Shown here: positions 8,821 through 17,258 of the stretch, in pieces
Layout of the letters: every line of letters starts with the position of its first letter
Numbering within the stretch: the first letter of the stretch is position 1
Assembly (NCBI RefSeq): GCF_004343725.1
Contig: NZ_PTQW01000031.1
Location: 1-64,000, forward strand
Reading direction: 5' to 3'
DNA length: 64,000 nt
DNA from: Treponema sp. J25
GTDB taxonomy: Bacteria; Spirochaetota; Spirochaetia; Treponematales; Breznakiellaceae
Notes under the pieces: model-generated
What the model saw: the letters and a program-made list of their open reading frames with translations, nothing else
Database searches by the model: none
What the model was told of the DNA's origin: nothing
Program-made: the position numbers and the translations under genes

Positions 8821-10188
8821 TTATTTAGGGAATAGCTGTACGAACGCTTCAAACGAAAGCGGGAGGATCGTACAGGTCTCTTCGGTGGGAACAATAAAAC
8901 GGAGCCCCCGCTCCTGATTCTTTTTATCGAGTCCCATGGGGCGGACAAGATGTTCCCACGAGATAGTTCCATTATAGAGGGGCGCCGTTTCGTATCCTAA
9001 CTGGTCTAAAAGATTAATAATCCATCGGCCTTTCTCTTGGGGGGTGTGCCCCGTTACGACCCCGAGCCGGCATGCCTGGGCAATGCCCCACGCAACGGCT
9101 TCGCCATGGCTTATGGCTCCCAGTCCAAGGATTGCCTCCAAAGCATGGCCGAAGGTATGTCCCAGATTAAGCAGGGCCCGCTTACCTCCCCGCTCTTCGG
9201 GATCTTCGCTTACGATTTTGGCTTTTACTTCGATGGAACGAAGGATCAGTTCTCCAATAAGCTCATACAATTCAGGGGCTTTGCTTCTGGGTGGTGGCAA
9301 TGCGTTCAAAGAAACAGTCCCATGGGAATCGGTATTCCCTTCTGAGGGATCCAGGTTAGTAGATAGGGGGGGCGGACTGAAGGTGTCTCCGGAGCCCCTT
9401 CCAAGGTTTTCCTGCGACGAAACAGGATTAAAAAGACTGTTCCATAAAGGAACTGTTTCTTCAATGAGGGAAAGGATTCCAGGATCTCCGATGATGCCGG
9501 TTTTTATGATTTCCGCAAACCCACTTTTCCATTCCCTGAGGGGAAGGGTTTCAAGGGTGATAAGAGGAGCCCATACTACTGAAGCAGGATAAAAGCTTCC
9601 GATAAGATTCTTTATTCCAAAGGCATCAAAGCCGGTTTTCCCACCCAGGGCAGCATCCACCATACCGAGCAGGGTAGTTGAAACAAGCCGTACCTCTACT
9701 CCTCGCATGTAGATGGAAGCAGCGAAGGCGACCAGGTCGGTGATTACTCCTCCTCCGATGCCAATGAAAAGCCCATCCCGTTTCATGCCTGCCTGTGAAG
9801 CGGATGCAAGGATCCTTTCTACCGTGGGCCAGCCTTTGTGGGCCTCTCCCGCCGGAAGAACGCAGAGGGCCGGTGTTCCCCGAGAAATGGGGGGTAAGCT
9901 GTTTTCAGTATTGTCGGCGGAGGATTTTTCGAGTTCTTCGCTAAAGGTAGAAAAGGGGGTTCCCGAATTGGATGGCGATCTGTTTTCCCTTACTAGCAAT
10001 TCACCGTACCGTTTCGTATTTTCATCGCATATAATAAGAGTACTCGAAGCGCTGTGATTTCCACATAATTCCTCAAGTGAAGGGAGTTCCTGGGTTAGGA
10101 CAAGGGTGGTCTTTTTGCTTCCAAACTGGTAGGTACGAGAAGAAGGTATTTTTTGAGACACCGCCAGATGAAAAGACATATCACACAT
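8821..10188 (-). CDS. aroB: 3-dehydroquinate synthase with two low-complexity inserts
   Basis: Catalyses the second shikimate step, DAHP to 3-dehydroquinate, with NAD and a divalent metal. Recognisable blocks are LPAGEAHK, GIGGGVITDLVAF, STTLLGMVDAALGGKT, KSGFAEIIK and NLGHTFGHALE, including metal-binding His. At 455 residues it is ~95 longer than usual. Two Ser/Pro/Asn-rich inserts account for the excess, at about residues 70-100 and 245-295, both between core elements. The start overlaps the stop of the regulator gene as TAATG. Core residues look intact, so I expect an active enzyme. Confidence 0.9.
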   Translation of the reverse strand: MCDMSFHLAVSQKIPSSRTYQFGSKKTTLVLTQELPSLEELCGNHSASSTLIICDENTKRYGELLVRENRSPSNSGTPFSTFSEELEKSSADNTENSLPPISRGTPALCVLPAGEAHKGWPTVERILASASQAGMKRDGLFIGIGGGVITDLVAFAASIYMRGVEVRLVSTTLLGMVDAALGGKTGFDAFGIKNLIGSFYPASVVWAPLITLETLPLREWKSGFAEIIKTGIIGDPGILSLIEETVPLWNSLFNPVSSQENLGRGSGDTFSPPPLSTNLDPSEGNTDSHGTVSLNALPPPRSKAPELYELIGELILRSIEVKAKIVSEDPEERGGKRALLNLGHTFGHALEAILGLGAISHGEAVAWGIAQACRLGVVTGHTPQEKGRWIINLLDQLGYETAPLYNGTISWEHLVRPMGLDKKNQERGLRFIVPTEETCTILPLSFEAFVQLFPK

Positions 10189-10784
10189 TACCGTTCTATT
10201 TCACTAGGTGCCGGTAGGGGCTCCTCAAGCAATGCCGAAAGGTATACGATAGCTGAAGCGTCGGTTTGTTCTGGATTAGAGGAAAGGTGTGAAGGGGCAA
10301 TGTTTTCCGAGTATATAACAAACAGACCTTTAGTAACCAGTTGTTCAATCTGGCTTACTTCGATGGCTTTGAAAAAAGGAAACTCGTGGCGTAAACATAC
10401 GTGTTCGATGATGAATTCAAAGTCACTAATTCCTACCAGGATCACCCCCGAATATCCCTGGAGTTTTGCAGAAAGAATGATTCTATCCAGAAGATCCCGG
10501 TAGATCACCACGTTTTTGATGGTCCGCTTTACATAGCGGTAGCTCCGGCGGGCAATTTCATGGAGGCCCTCCGGCGTAATTGCATAATGGATGTTACGAC
10601 TATTTACACGACGGATGGTAATCCAGCCTTTCTGGGCCATGCGTTTGAGGATCGCATTGGCCATGCCAAGCGAAACCCCCGCCACATGGGCCAAATCCCG
10701 CTGGCGGATTTCTTGCTCTTTTCGGGCAGAGTCATAGATGTTTTCCAGAATGACTAATTCTTCGTCAAAGTGTTCCGTTGGCAT
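10188..10784 (-). CDS. Winged-helix transcriptional regulator with C-terminal ligand-type domain
   Basis: The N-terminal ~75 residues form a MarR-like winged helix: the helix-turn-helix region DLAHVAGVSLGMANAILKRM is followed by a wing reading ITIRRVNSRNIHYAIT. The C-terminal ~110 residues contain GYSGVILVGISDFEFIIEH, which looks like an alpha/beta fold and may sense a ligand, though I do not recognise the family. It is first in an operon with aroB and the barrel protein. A promoter with overlapping inverted repeats lies ~200 nt upstream, so autoregulation is likely (inference). 198 residues. Confidence 0.75.
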   Translation of the reverse strand: MPTEHFDEELVILENIYDSARKEQEIRQRDLAHVAGVSLGMANAILKRMAQKGWITIRRVNSRNIHYAITPEGLHEIARRSYRYVKRTIKNVVIYRDLLDRIILSAKLQGYSGVILVGISDFEFIIEHVCLRHEFPFFKAIEVSQIEQLVTKGLFVIYSENIAPSHLSSNPEQTDASAIVYLSALLEEPLPAPSEIER

Positions 10785-10992
10785 GAAATATAAAGGGGAA
10801 AAAAATGAAGAAAGTAGGGAAGCCCTTCCTGAATAGAACGGGTTTTTACCTTCTTAAAAAATCCGTGGTTTCTTTTTAGAAATAGAAATTTTGTAGCCCC
10901 CTTCTTTTAATGGGACCCTTGGGCCGAAACCACATTAAAAAATTCCACAGGTGGCCGCAACACACTCTGTGAAAATTGTTCACTCTTTGAAC
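10785..10992 (-). promoter_or_regulatory. ~200-nt leader of the regulator-aroB operon, with candidate operator
   Basis: Between the predicted start of transcription (~10986) and the ATG at 10784 lies an untranslated leader with no convincing ORF or strong terminator. At its upstream end, two overlapping palindromes, GTGAA-N5-TTCAC (10969-10983) and GTTCA-N5-TGAAC (10978-10992), place TTCA/TGAA half-sites every 9 bp. CACTCTGTGAA (10963) recurs as CACTCTTTGAA (10981). Their position over the start site suits repression by the encoded winged-helix protein. Confidence 0.6.
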
Positions 10993-11021
10993 AGTATAGC
11001 ACGGCACCCTGGGAAAATCAA
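10993..11021 (-). promoter_or_regulatory. Sigma-70-type promoter of the regulator-aroB-barrel operon
   Basis: On the minus strand TTGATT (11016-11021) and TATACT (10993-10998) are separated by exactly 17 bp, close to the housekeeping consensus. The candidate operator palindromes begin immediately downstream of the -10 box. Confidence 0.75.
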
Positions 11022-11055
11022 TAGTAGGGGCTTTTTCTTAATGTAAAAGTTTTCT

Positions 11056-11904
11056 TTAAATGGTTAAATGATGCACCAGTGCTTCTTCAAGAGCCCGGGA
11101 ACTTACTTCCCATATATATGGTTCCTGATTCCAGAGTTTTTGATAGCCCTCTTTCCAGCTTTTTAGACTTTGTTCTATGATTGATTGTTCAAGGGGAAGT
11201 TGACTGCCCAGAAGCTTAAGTTCCATTTCTTTGTTTCGGAGCACCTGCTTGCCGGTCAGAATAAAACGAAAATCGCTGAGCACTTCCTTTTCTACCCGCG
11301 CCACCATAAGGATACACCCATAAGAAGTATAGGGAAGAGGACTGGGATAGGAACCAAAGCGGATATAATAAAATTGGTTCCAAGTTTCTAGGGGAATACG
11401 AACCCGGCTCAGAACCTTTTTCCCTTCGATGATCCGTTGTTCCCGTAAATACTGAAAGCGACTGGCCGAAATCCATTGACCCCCATTGGCATCTCGCAAT
11501 TCATACATGGCATCCATGGCGATGAGCGGTCCATGAATATCGGAGGCCCTTTTACGAGCACAGAGGGCCCCTCCTATGGTTGCCAGGTTCTGAATAAGGG
11601 GAGTCGCCATACCTTCCACGGTGGCAATGAAAAAGGGAGGAAGTAACTTTCCTAAGGAAAGAATCTCTGCCAGAGGTACCATCGCTCCTATTTCCAGATA
11701 TCGTTCGGTACGGGATATTTTTTTGAGTTCCTCCAGGGCCCCTAGATGCAAAATAATTGAAGGAATTTCAAATCGAAAATTGGTTTGCCCCTGCAGAATC
11801 TCGGTTCCTCCCGCAAAAAGGGTCGCCTCAGGATATTGATCCCATAACAAAAAAAGTTCATGGAAACTTCGGGGCGAAAAATATTGCCTATGAGGAACGT
11901 CCAT
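11056..11904 (-). CDS. FAD-binding subunit of a molybdenum-hydroxylase-type enzyme
   Basis: Corresponds to the medium (CoxM/XdhB-type) subunit that passes electrons between FAD and the 2Fe-2S subunit. The FAD motif LFAGGTEIL lies near residue 29 and NLATIGGALCARKR near residue 107, the usual ATIGGN position. 282 residues is normal. It overlaps the ferredoxin subunit gene by 17 nt and is last in the set of three. No maturation factor gene accompanies the set. Physiological substrate unknown. Confidence 0.82.
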   Translation of the reverse strand: MDVPHRQYFSPRSFHELFLLWDQYPEATLFAGGTEILQGQTNFRFEIPSIILHLGALEELKKISRTERYLEIGAMVPLAEILSLGKLLPPFFIATVEGMATPLIQNLATIGGALCARKRASDIHGPLIAMDAMYELRDANGGQWISASRFQYLREQRIIEGKKVLSRVRIPLETWNQFYYIRFGSYPSPLPYTSYGCILMVARVEKEVLSDFRFILTGKQVLRNKEMELKLLGSQLPLEQSIIEQSLKSWKEGYQKLWNQEPYIWEVSSRALEEALVHHLTI

Positions 11905-12373
11905 ACATCCTCCGTCGTCTGATATCTACAACCCGCTGAAGCACTTCAAGGCGTTCTTTGGGAGAAACACAATTACAGGGCATAAACGAACAAAAGGCGT
12001 TCATTTCTTCTGGGGTTGGTCTTGGAGAACGGAGCAGAAAATCCTCAATACTTAAGATGGTGGCATTGGTACAGTACCCACAGAAATGTATCCCCGTCTG
12101 GTCAATCCCCTGAATGATATCCTGATACTCTAGTGTCTGGGAAAAACCCTCTATGGTAACCACTTCGCTTCCCTGCAATTTGAATACAGGAATCATGCAG
12201 GATGGGACTAAGCGATTATTTAAAAAAACGCCGCAAAGACCACAGTGCCCGCTATTACAGGAACCATGGGTTCCCTTCAGATGAAAAGTTTCATGAAGAA
12301 TATGGAGTAATCGTTCGTCCATCGATGCTTGAATAACCACATCTTCTCCATTCAGAATAAAAGAGATGGTCAT
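11888..12373 (-). CDS. 2Fe-2S subunit of a molybdenum-hydroxylase-type enzyme
   Basis: Small CoxS/XdhC-type subunit. The first cluster motif reads CNSGHCGLCGVF with a further Cys in PSCMI. The second, helical domain has CGYCT and a PCNC site where the family normally has CRC, so all eight cluster cysteines appear to be kept. 161 residues. The ATG at 12373 overlaps the large-subunit stop as ATGA and the gene overlaps the FAD subunit, so the three are translationally coupled. Confidence 0.85.
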   Translation of the reverse strand: MTISFILNGEDVVIQASMDERLLHILHETFHLKGTHGSCNSGHCGLCGVFLNNRLVPSCMIPVFKLQGSEVVTIEGFSQTLEYQDIIQGIDQTGIHFCGYCTNATILSIEDFLLRSPRPTPEEMNAFCSFMPCNCVSPKERLEVLQRVVDIRRRRMYGRSS

Positions 12374-14442
12374 AGGACATCCTTTCTTTCTTTATACGTT
12401 TGTACGATATCGAAGGGGCTAATGGGAATATCGGTTATAGCACCGTACACCGCTTGAGAAATGGCTTTCCCGTATGCGGCAGGCACAAGAATGCGGGGAA
12501 GGTCCCCTATGCCTTTACTATGGGTGGCCCCACCCCAGGAAAAATCAATCGTAATGGGAAAATCGGAAAGTTCTGGTGGTCGATAATAGGTTCCAGGGGA
12601 AGAAACTGTTCCCTCTGGGGAAAAAAGAATAGGGTCTTGCATGAGGTAGCTTATAACCTTTCTGGTCGCCTGTTCGATGGAACGTTTTGCCATGATTTCT
12701 GAAAGAATGGTTCCCCCATCGATAGAAAACCATACCCCTTTTATTAAAGGGAAAAAGGTGACAGGATTAACTTCCACTTCTACTACACAGGAAGCGGTGC
12801 TTTGAAACTTAGAAAGAAGGGATGTCTTGCTTCGGGGAGTGCAACGAAGGGTCTTTTCTTCCCGGATAGGGAGGGGATTCCGGAACCGTTTTTTCCGGAT
12901 GTTTTCAAAGGCCTGTATGAGTAAACGGGTTATAATCACCATGCTGGAACTTACGGTAGGACCTGAGTCGGGGACCATGTCGGTTCTAAGGGGAGTAAAA
13001 ACAATTTTGGAAAGGGGGATGGTAAGAATTTCTCCCGCCAGTTGGGCCCATAAGAGCTGCCAATTCATGAATGCCGATTGGGCACTGGTTGTTATGATAA
13101 GCTGTCCATCTTTCTGCAGGGTGACTACCACCGAAATAGAGGGAATTGAAAAAAACTCAAAAAACTCTCCTGCGGGTTGATAAGAATAGCTTACTCCAAT
13201 CCCTCGCAGAGGCCGTTCTTCCTGGGAAAAGAACCCTTCCTGGGTAGAACGGTGTTTCCGACCCCGGGCAAGAAGTTCAAAGGAAACCCATTTGCGATGA
13301 AAATCGCTCATAGTGCATACCGTATCGATATGAGAAAAAAGGGGGCTCCGTTCCTGGCCTGCGGAGTGTGTTCCCGTACTTCCGGTATGGTACAGTTCCA
13401 CGGGGTTACGGTCGAAATGCCGGCCTACCATGGCCATATGTTGTTCGATACAGAAAACTCCCGCTGCAAAGCCCCCATCTTCTGGGAGGTGAGCGGGGGG
13501 GCGATTAGTAGTAATACCGTACAGCTCAATCCGCTGATGTTCTATGGCATAGGTCCCCTGAATCCCTTTCCCAAACATCTCCAGGTATTCCGATAAAAAG
13601 GGCATATATGCCCCAGCGTGGACTACTCCCTGTACTTCCAGGGCAAGGATATCCCCATTTCGGCTATGGGCAGAACGAATCGTCGTTTTTACAAGGGGAG
13701 TCGCAAAGGCCCTCCCAATTTCTTCCCATTTTTCAAGAATGAGTCGGACTGGTTTTTTGAATAGTCGGGTGGCGAGGGCCACATAACAGGCAAGCAGGGC
13801 GGGGTACCACAATTTAAGATTCCCATGATTCCCTAGTTTTGATGGTTCTATCACAATATCCCGACTATGGGCCCTTAACACCTGGGCAACTGAATCTCGC
13901 ACCAGGAAGGGCCATTGAGTTGGGAGTCGAATGCGTAATTTATCGTATTCATATTCTGCAAGGGCTCCGAGGGGTTCCGATGTCCAGGGATACAGGGGCT
14001 GTATCGTATAGGATTTTTCAAGAATGACCGGTGCTTTTTTAAATACCTCTTCTGGTTCTCCTTTTAGGGAACGAAATTTATCTCGAACATATTCGGAGGA
14101 GATAGAAGTGCTTCCATAATAGGGCTCTCGGGGCTGTACCTGTACTTGTATGTCCTGGCGAAGCTCATATAGTTTTTTTAAGGTAGGGCCTACGAGAATT
14201 CCTACCGGTTGTCCGCTATAAAGAATCTCTTCCTCAGCAAACAAAGGAACCTCGGTGTTCCCGATAGAAAGTACTTTGTGGCCCGGAATATCATCGGGTC
14301 CAATAAAGCTATAGTTGGGTGGTAACTTAGGAAGGCGAATGTCGGTGACCTGCCCTGCTGCCACTGGAGCCCCTACGAGGATAGCCTGGTACATTCCGTG
14401 GAGGATAATCTCATCAATATAAGGAGGGCTTCCTTCATTCAT
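12370..14442 (-). CDS. Large molybdopterin subunit, xanthine dehydrogenase/CO dehydrogenase family, divergent active site
   Basis: An aldehyde oxidase/xanthine dehydrogenase-type large subunit, 690 residues, somewhat short for the family (~750-800). The fold is recognisable from an N-terminal hammerhead-like region (YSGQPVGILVG) and the C-terminal THSKGIGDLPRIL block. Two hallmark motifs are altered: the glycine-rich GGGFGGK loop reads SKLGNHGNLK, and the catalytic glutamate of the C-terminal GVGE motif is Asp (GIGD). It may have unusual chemistry, a different cofactor, or lost activity. It begins 31 nt after the DegT aminotransferase gene. I do not assign a substrate. Confidence 0.72.
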   Translation of the reverse strand: MNEGSPPYIDEIILHGMYQAILVGAPVAAGQVTDIRLPKLPPNYSFIGPDDIPGHKVLSIGNTEVPLFAEEEILYSGQPVGILVGPTLKKLYELRQDIQVQVQPREPYYGSTSISSEYVRDKFRSLKGEPEEVFKKAPVILEKSYTIQPLYPWTSEPLGALAEYEYDKLRIRLPTQWPFLVRDSVAQVLRAHSRDIVIEPSKLGNHGNLKLWYPALLACYVALATRLFKKPVRLILEKWEEIGRAFATPLVKTTIRSAHSRNGDILALEVQGVVHAGAYMPFLSEYLEMFGKGIQGTYAIEHQRIELYGITTNRPPAHLPEDGGFAAGVFCIEQHMAMVGRHFDRNPVELYHTGSTGTHSAGQERSPLFSHIDTVCTMSDFHRKWVSFELLARGRKHRSTQEGFFSQEERPLRGIGVSYSYQPAGEFFEFFSIPSISVVVTLQKDGQLIITTSAQSAFMNWQLLWAQLAGEILTIPLSKIVFTPLRTDMVPDSGPTVSSSMVIITRLLIQAFENIRKKRFRNPLPIREEKTLRCTPRSKTSLLSKFQSTASCVVEVEVNPVTFFPLIKGVWFSIDGGTILSEIMAKRSIEQATRKVISYLMQDPILFSPEGTVSSPGTYYRPPELSDFPITIDFSWGGATHSKGIGDLPRILVPAAYGKAISQAVYGAITDIPISPFDIVQTYKERKDVL

Positions 14443-14472
14443 AGAACACCGCTTCCTTTGCTCCTTAAAGAG

Positions 14473-15753
14473 TTAGCGAAAAAGTTCTTCTCCCGCCTTT
14501 TTCACCGTGATAATTACCCGATCGATATCCTGGTCCGACATGTCCGGCCAGATAGGAAGAGAAATGGTCCGCTTGAAACTATCCATCGCATAGGGAAAAT
14601 CGGAAGGAAGAAGATGATAGGTTTCCGCATAGTATCGCATGGTATGAAGGGGGATAAAATGGACCGATACACCAATCCCCTGTTCTTGTAATCGTTGAAT
14701 CATCTCGTCCCGTTTTTGGAGGCCTATCGTCCCTGCCAGGCGGAGGGGATACAGGTGCCAGGCGTTTTCTGGACCGTCGGGGGGGATGATCACAAAGGGA
14801 AGGTCTCTGAAAGCTTCTGTATATCGATGGGCAATGTACCGTCGTCGGTCAAGGAGTTCCCAGGCCCGCTGTAATTGGACCCGACCAATGGCGGCAAGGA
14901 TATCAGGAAGATTGTACTTATAACCCGGTGCTACCACGTCGTATTGCCAGGATGCTTTCGTATCGGTGTAGCGATGCCATACGGATCGATCGATTCCATG
15001 GGAGCGCATGATCGATATTCGCTGGGCAAGCTCTGGCTTGCCTGTTACAACCATGCCTCCTTCGCCGGTGGTAATGGTTTTGGTCGCATAAAAGGAAAAG
15101 ACCCCTGCATCCCCGAGGGTTCCCAGAAAAGAACCGTCAGGGAGGAGCGAAGGGAACGCATGGGCCGCATCTTCGATGACCGTAAGATTATACTTCCGGG
15201 CGATGGAGCGAATGCTTCCCATATCACAGCCTAGGCCGCCAAAATGAACGGGAATCACTGCCCGGGGTCTCCCACGGGGGCCCTCAGTGACTGCCTGTCC
15301 TTCCCGCAGCAATTCGTAGGGGCCCTTTCCTTTGTTGATTCGCTCAAGGCTTTCTTCCAGGGCCCGGGGATCCATAAGGTAGGTACCGGGGATTACATCG
15401 ACAAAAACTACTTCCGCTCCAAGGTACCGAACAACTTCGGCAGTGGCGGTAAAAGTATAGGTGGGCACAAAAACGAGATCCCCCGGTCCGACTCCACAGG
15501 CTTCGAGGGCCAGATGGAGGCCGCTGGTGGCAGAATTAACCGCCAGGGCGGTATGCGAACAGGCAGGGGCCGAGCCCCCCTTTTCTTTTCTTTGCAAAAA
15601 GGAGGCGAATTCTTGTTCAAAAGCCAGGGTCTCTTTCCCGGTGGTAAGCCAGCCTGAACGAAGCACCCGGAGCACCGCCGCCTCTTCCTCTGGTCCGATG
15701 GAGGGGCGAGCAAAGGGGAGCGGCTCGTTAGAAAGATCTTTTTTCGTATTCAT
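14473..15753 (-). CDS. DegT/DnrJ/EryC1/StrS-family sugar aminotransferase
   Basis: PLP enzyme that aminates a nucleotide-linked keto sugar. Hallmarks are ATSGLHLALEACGVGPGD, VIPVHFGG and the PLP-lysine segment FYATKTITTGEGG near residue 235; 426 residues is in family range. It is 3 nt downstream of the CapD-type dehydratase gene, so the pair probably makes a 4-amino-4,6-dideoxy-hexose for a glycan, as PglF/PglE do. The exact sugar is inference. Confidence 0.88.
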   Translation of the reverse strand: MNTKKDLSNEPLPFARPSIGPEEEAAVLRVLRSGWLTTGKETLAFEQEFASFLQRKEKGGSAPACSHTALAVNSATSGLHLALEACGVGPGDLVFVPTYTFTATAEVVRYLGAEVVFVDVIPGTYLMDPRALEESLERINKGKGPYELLREGQAVTEGPRGRPRAVIPVHFGGLGCDMGSIRSIARKYNLTVIEDAAHAFPSLLPDGSFLGTLGDAGVFSFYATKTITTGEGGMVVTGKPELAQRISIMRSHGIDRSVWHRYTDTKASWQYDVVAPGYKYNLPDILAAIGRVQLQRAWELLDRRRYIAHRYTEAFRDLPFVIIPPDGPENAWHLYPLRLAGTIGLQKRDEMIQRLQEQGIGVSVHFIPLHTMRYYAETYHLLPSDFPYAMDSFKRTISLPIWPDMSDQDIDRVIITVKKAGEELFR

Positions 15754-15756
15754 ATA

Positions 15757-17223
15757 CTATGGCATCATAACCGTGGGGATTGCTTCGTGCAATACCTGAC
15801 GGAGCTTTTGCCGATCCCGATAGAGCGAAGGTTGGGCGGGATCAAAAAAGCAGATGGGCCGCAGGGCCTCGAGGATCTCCGGAAGAGAAAAGGGAGGGGT
15901 TTGCGTCCGTTCTACCCGTTTGATGCGGGGGTATTCGGTATCTACCGGCACTTCCTCATCACTCCAGAGGTGTTCATCCAGACGCTCTCCCGCCCGTAAC
16001 CCGATATACACAATTTTAATGTCCCGGTCTGGTTCATAGCCATAGAAACGAATCATCTGTTCCGCCAGGTCTTTTATACGAATGGGCTCTCCCATATCAA
16101 GGAGATACAATTTCCCGTTTTCTCCGACCCCGCCGGCTTTTAAAACCAACGAGCAGGCTTCGGGAATGGTCATGAAGTACCGTTTTGCTTCAGGGTGGGT
16201 TACCGTGACGGGACCCCCTTTTTCAATCTGTTTCTGAAAGAGGGGCATGATAGACCCCCGGGACCCCAGGACATTGCCAAAACGAACCACCATGTAGCTC
16301 CCTGGGGAACCTGTACGGGCCGCCTGGAGCACCAATTGTTCAGAGAGAAATTTTGATGCCCCATAGACCGATACGGGATGTACCGCTTTGTCGGTGGAAA
16401 TAAGAACGAAGCGTTTTACCCCATGACGGAGGGCGGCGTGGAGCAAATTTTCAGTCCCAAACACGTTATTTTCGATGGCCGCCACGGGATTTTCTTCCAT
16501 GAGAGGTACATGTTTATAGGCCGCGCAGTGAAAAATGACGTCGGTCCGGGTTTTCTCTATGATGTAGTCCATGTAGGCCCGATCTTTTAGGTCCCCAATG
16601 ATGGGAACAATGGTGGCCTTTTCTCCCACCCCTTCTTCTTGCAAAAGACGCAACTCCCGATCGATCTGGTAGATTGAATTCTCACCGTGCCCAAACAGAT
16701 ACAGCCGCTGGGCTCCTCCCGAAAGGAGCTGCCGGCAAATTTCGCTCCCGATGGATCCCCCCGCGCCAGTAACCAGGACACGCTTGCCCCGGAGGTACTT
16801 GAGGCTTTCTTTAAGACCGATGACCACCGGGGTTCTTCCCAATAAGTCCTGGGGATCGATGGTCCGGGTCTGGATAAGGTGGGCATCCCCTTCGATGATT
16901 TGGGCGATGGCTGGCAGGATACGGATTTTTTCGAAACCCGCTTTTTTGAGGATCCCGTACAGTTCCCGGAGGTATTCTCGGGAGGCACTGGGAATGGCAA
17001 TGATGGCCTCGTCGGCGGGGTTCATCCTCAGGAGTTGGGCCACGTCCTTAATGGGGCCGAGGACAGGAACTCCTTCGATGGTTTTCCCAATCTTTTCTGG
17101 GTCGTCGTCTAAAAAGGCAACTACTTTCCCAAATATCCCTTTAGACTGGATTTCCCGGGCCAGGTTCTGACCCGCAAATCCTGCTCCGATAATATACAGT
17201 CGTCGCGTTAGATTTCCGTTCAT
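15757..17223 (-). CDS. CapD/PglF-type nucleotide-sugar 4,6-dehydratase, soluble form
   Basis: Two Rossmann-like parts are visible: an N-terminal CoA-binding-like domain (YIIGAGFAGQNLAREI) and a C-terminal extended SDR with GAGGSIGSEICRQLL near residue 152. At 488 residues it lacks the four N-terminal membrane helices of full PglF/WbpM proteins. The catalytic region reads STDKAVHPVSVYGASK, with Tyr in the Tyr-xxx-Lys position where WbpM-type members usually carry Met (from memory). It probably dehydrates a UDP-HexNAc for the adjacent aminotransferase. The start ATG at 17223 lies 35 nt after the NusG-like gene. Confidence 0.85.
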   Translation of the reverse strand: MNGNLTRRLYIIGAGFAGQNLAREIQSKGIFGKVVAFLDDDPEKIGKTIEGVPVLGPIKDVAQLLRMNPADEAIIAIPSASREYLRELYGILKKAGFEKIRILPAIAQIIEGDAHLIQTRTIDPQDLLGRTPVVIGLKESLKYLRGKRVLVTGAGGSIGSEICRQLLSGGAQRLYLFGHGENSIYQIDRELRLLQEEGVGEKATIVPIIGDLKDRAYMDYIIEKTRTDVIFHCAAYKHVPLMEENPVAAIENNVFGTENLLHAALRHGVKRFVLISTDKAVHPVSVYGASKFLSEQLVLQAARTGSPGSYMVVRFGNVLGSRGSIMPLFQKQIEKGGPVTVTHPEAKRYFMTIPEACSLVLKAGGVGENGKLYLLDMGEPIRIKDLAEQMIRFYGYEPDRDIKIVYIGLRAGERLDEHLWSDEEVPVDTEYPRIKRVERTQTPPFSLPEILEALRPICFFDPAQPSLYRDRQKLRQVLHEAIPTVMMP

Positions 17224-17258
17224 CCTTGTTGCGAAGGTACCCCAAACTGCGGTGCCGA

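Noticed and set aside
12370-14442. Naming the enzyme xanthine dehydrogenase
   Set aside because: Catalytic Glu and glycine-loop motifs are altered, and the context is sugar modification, so no substrate is justified.
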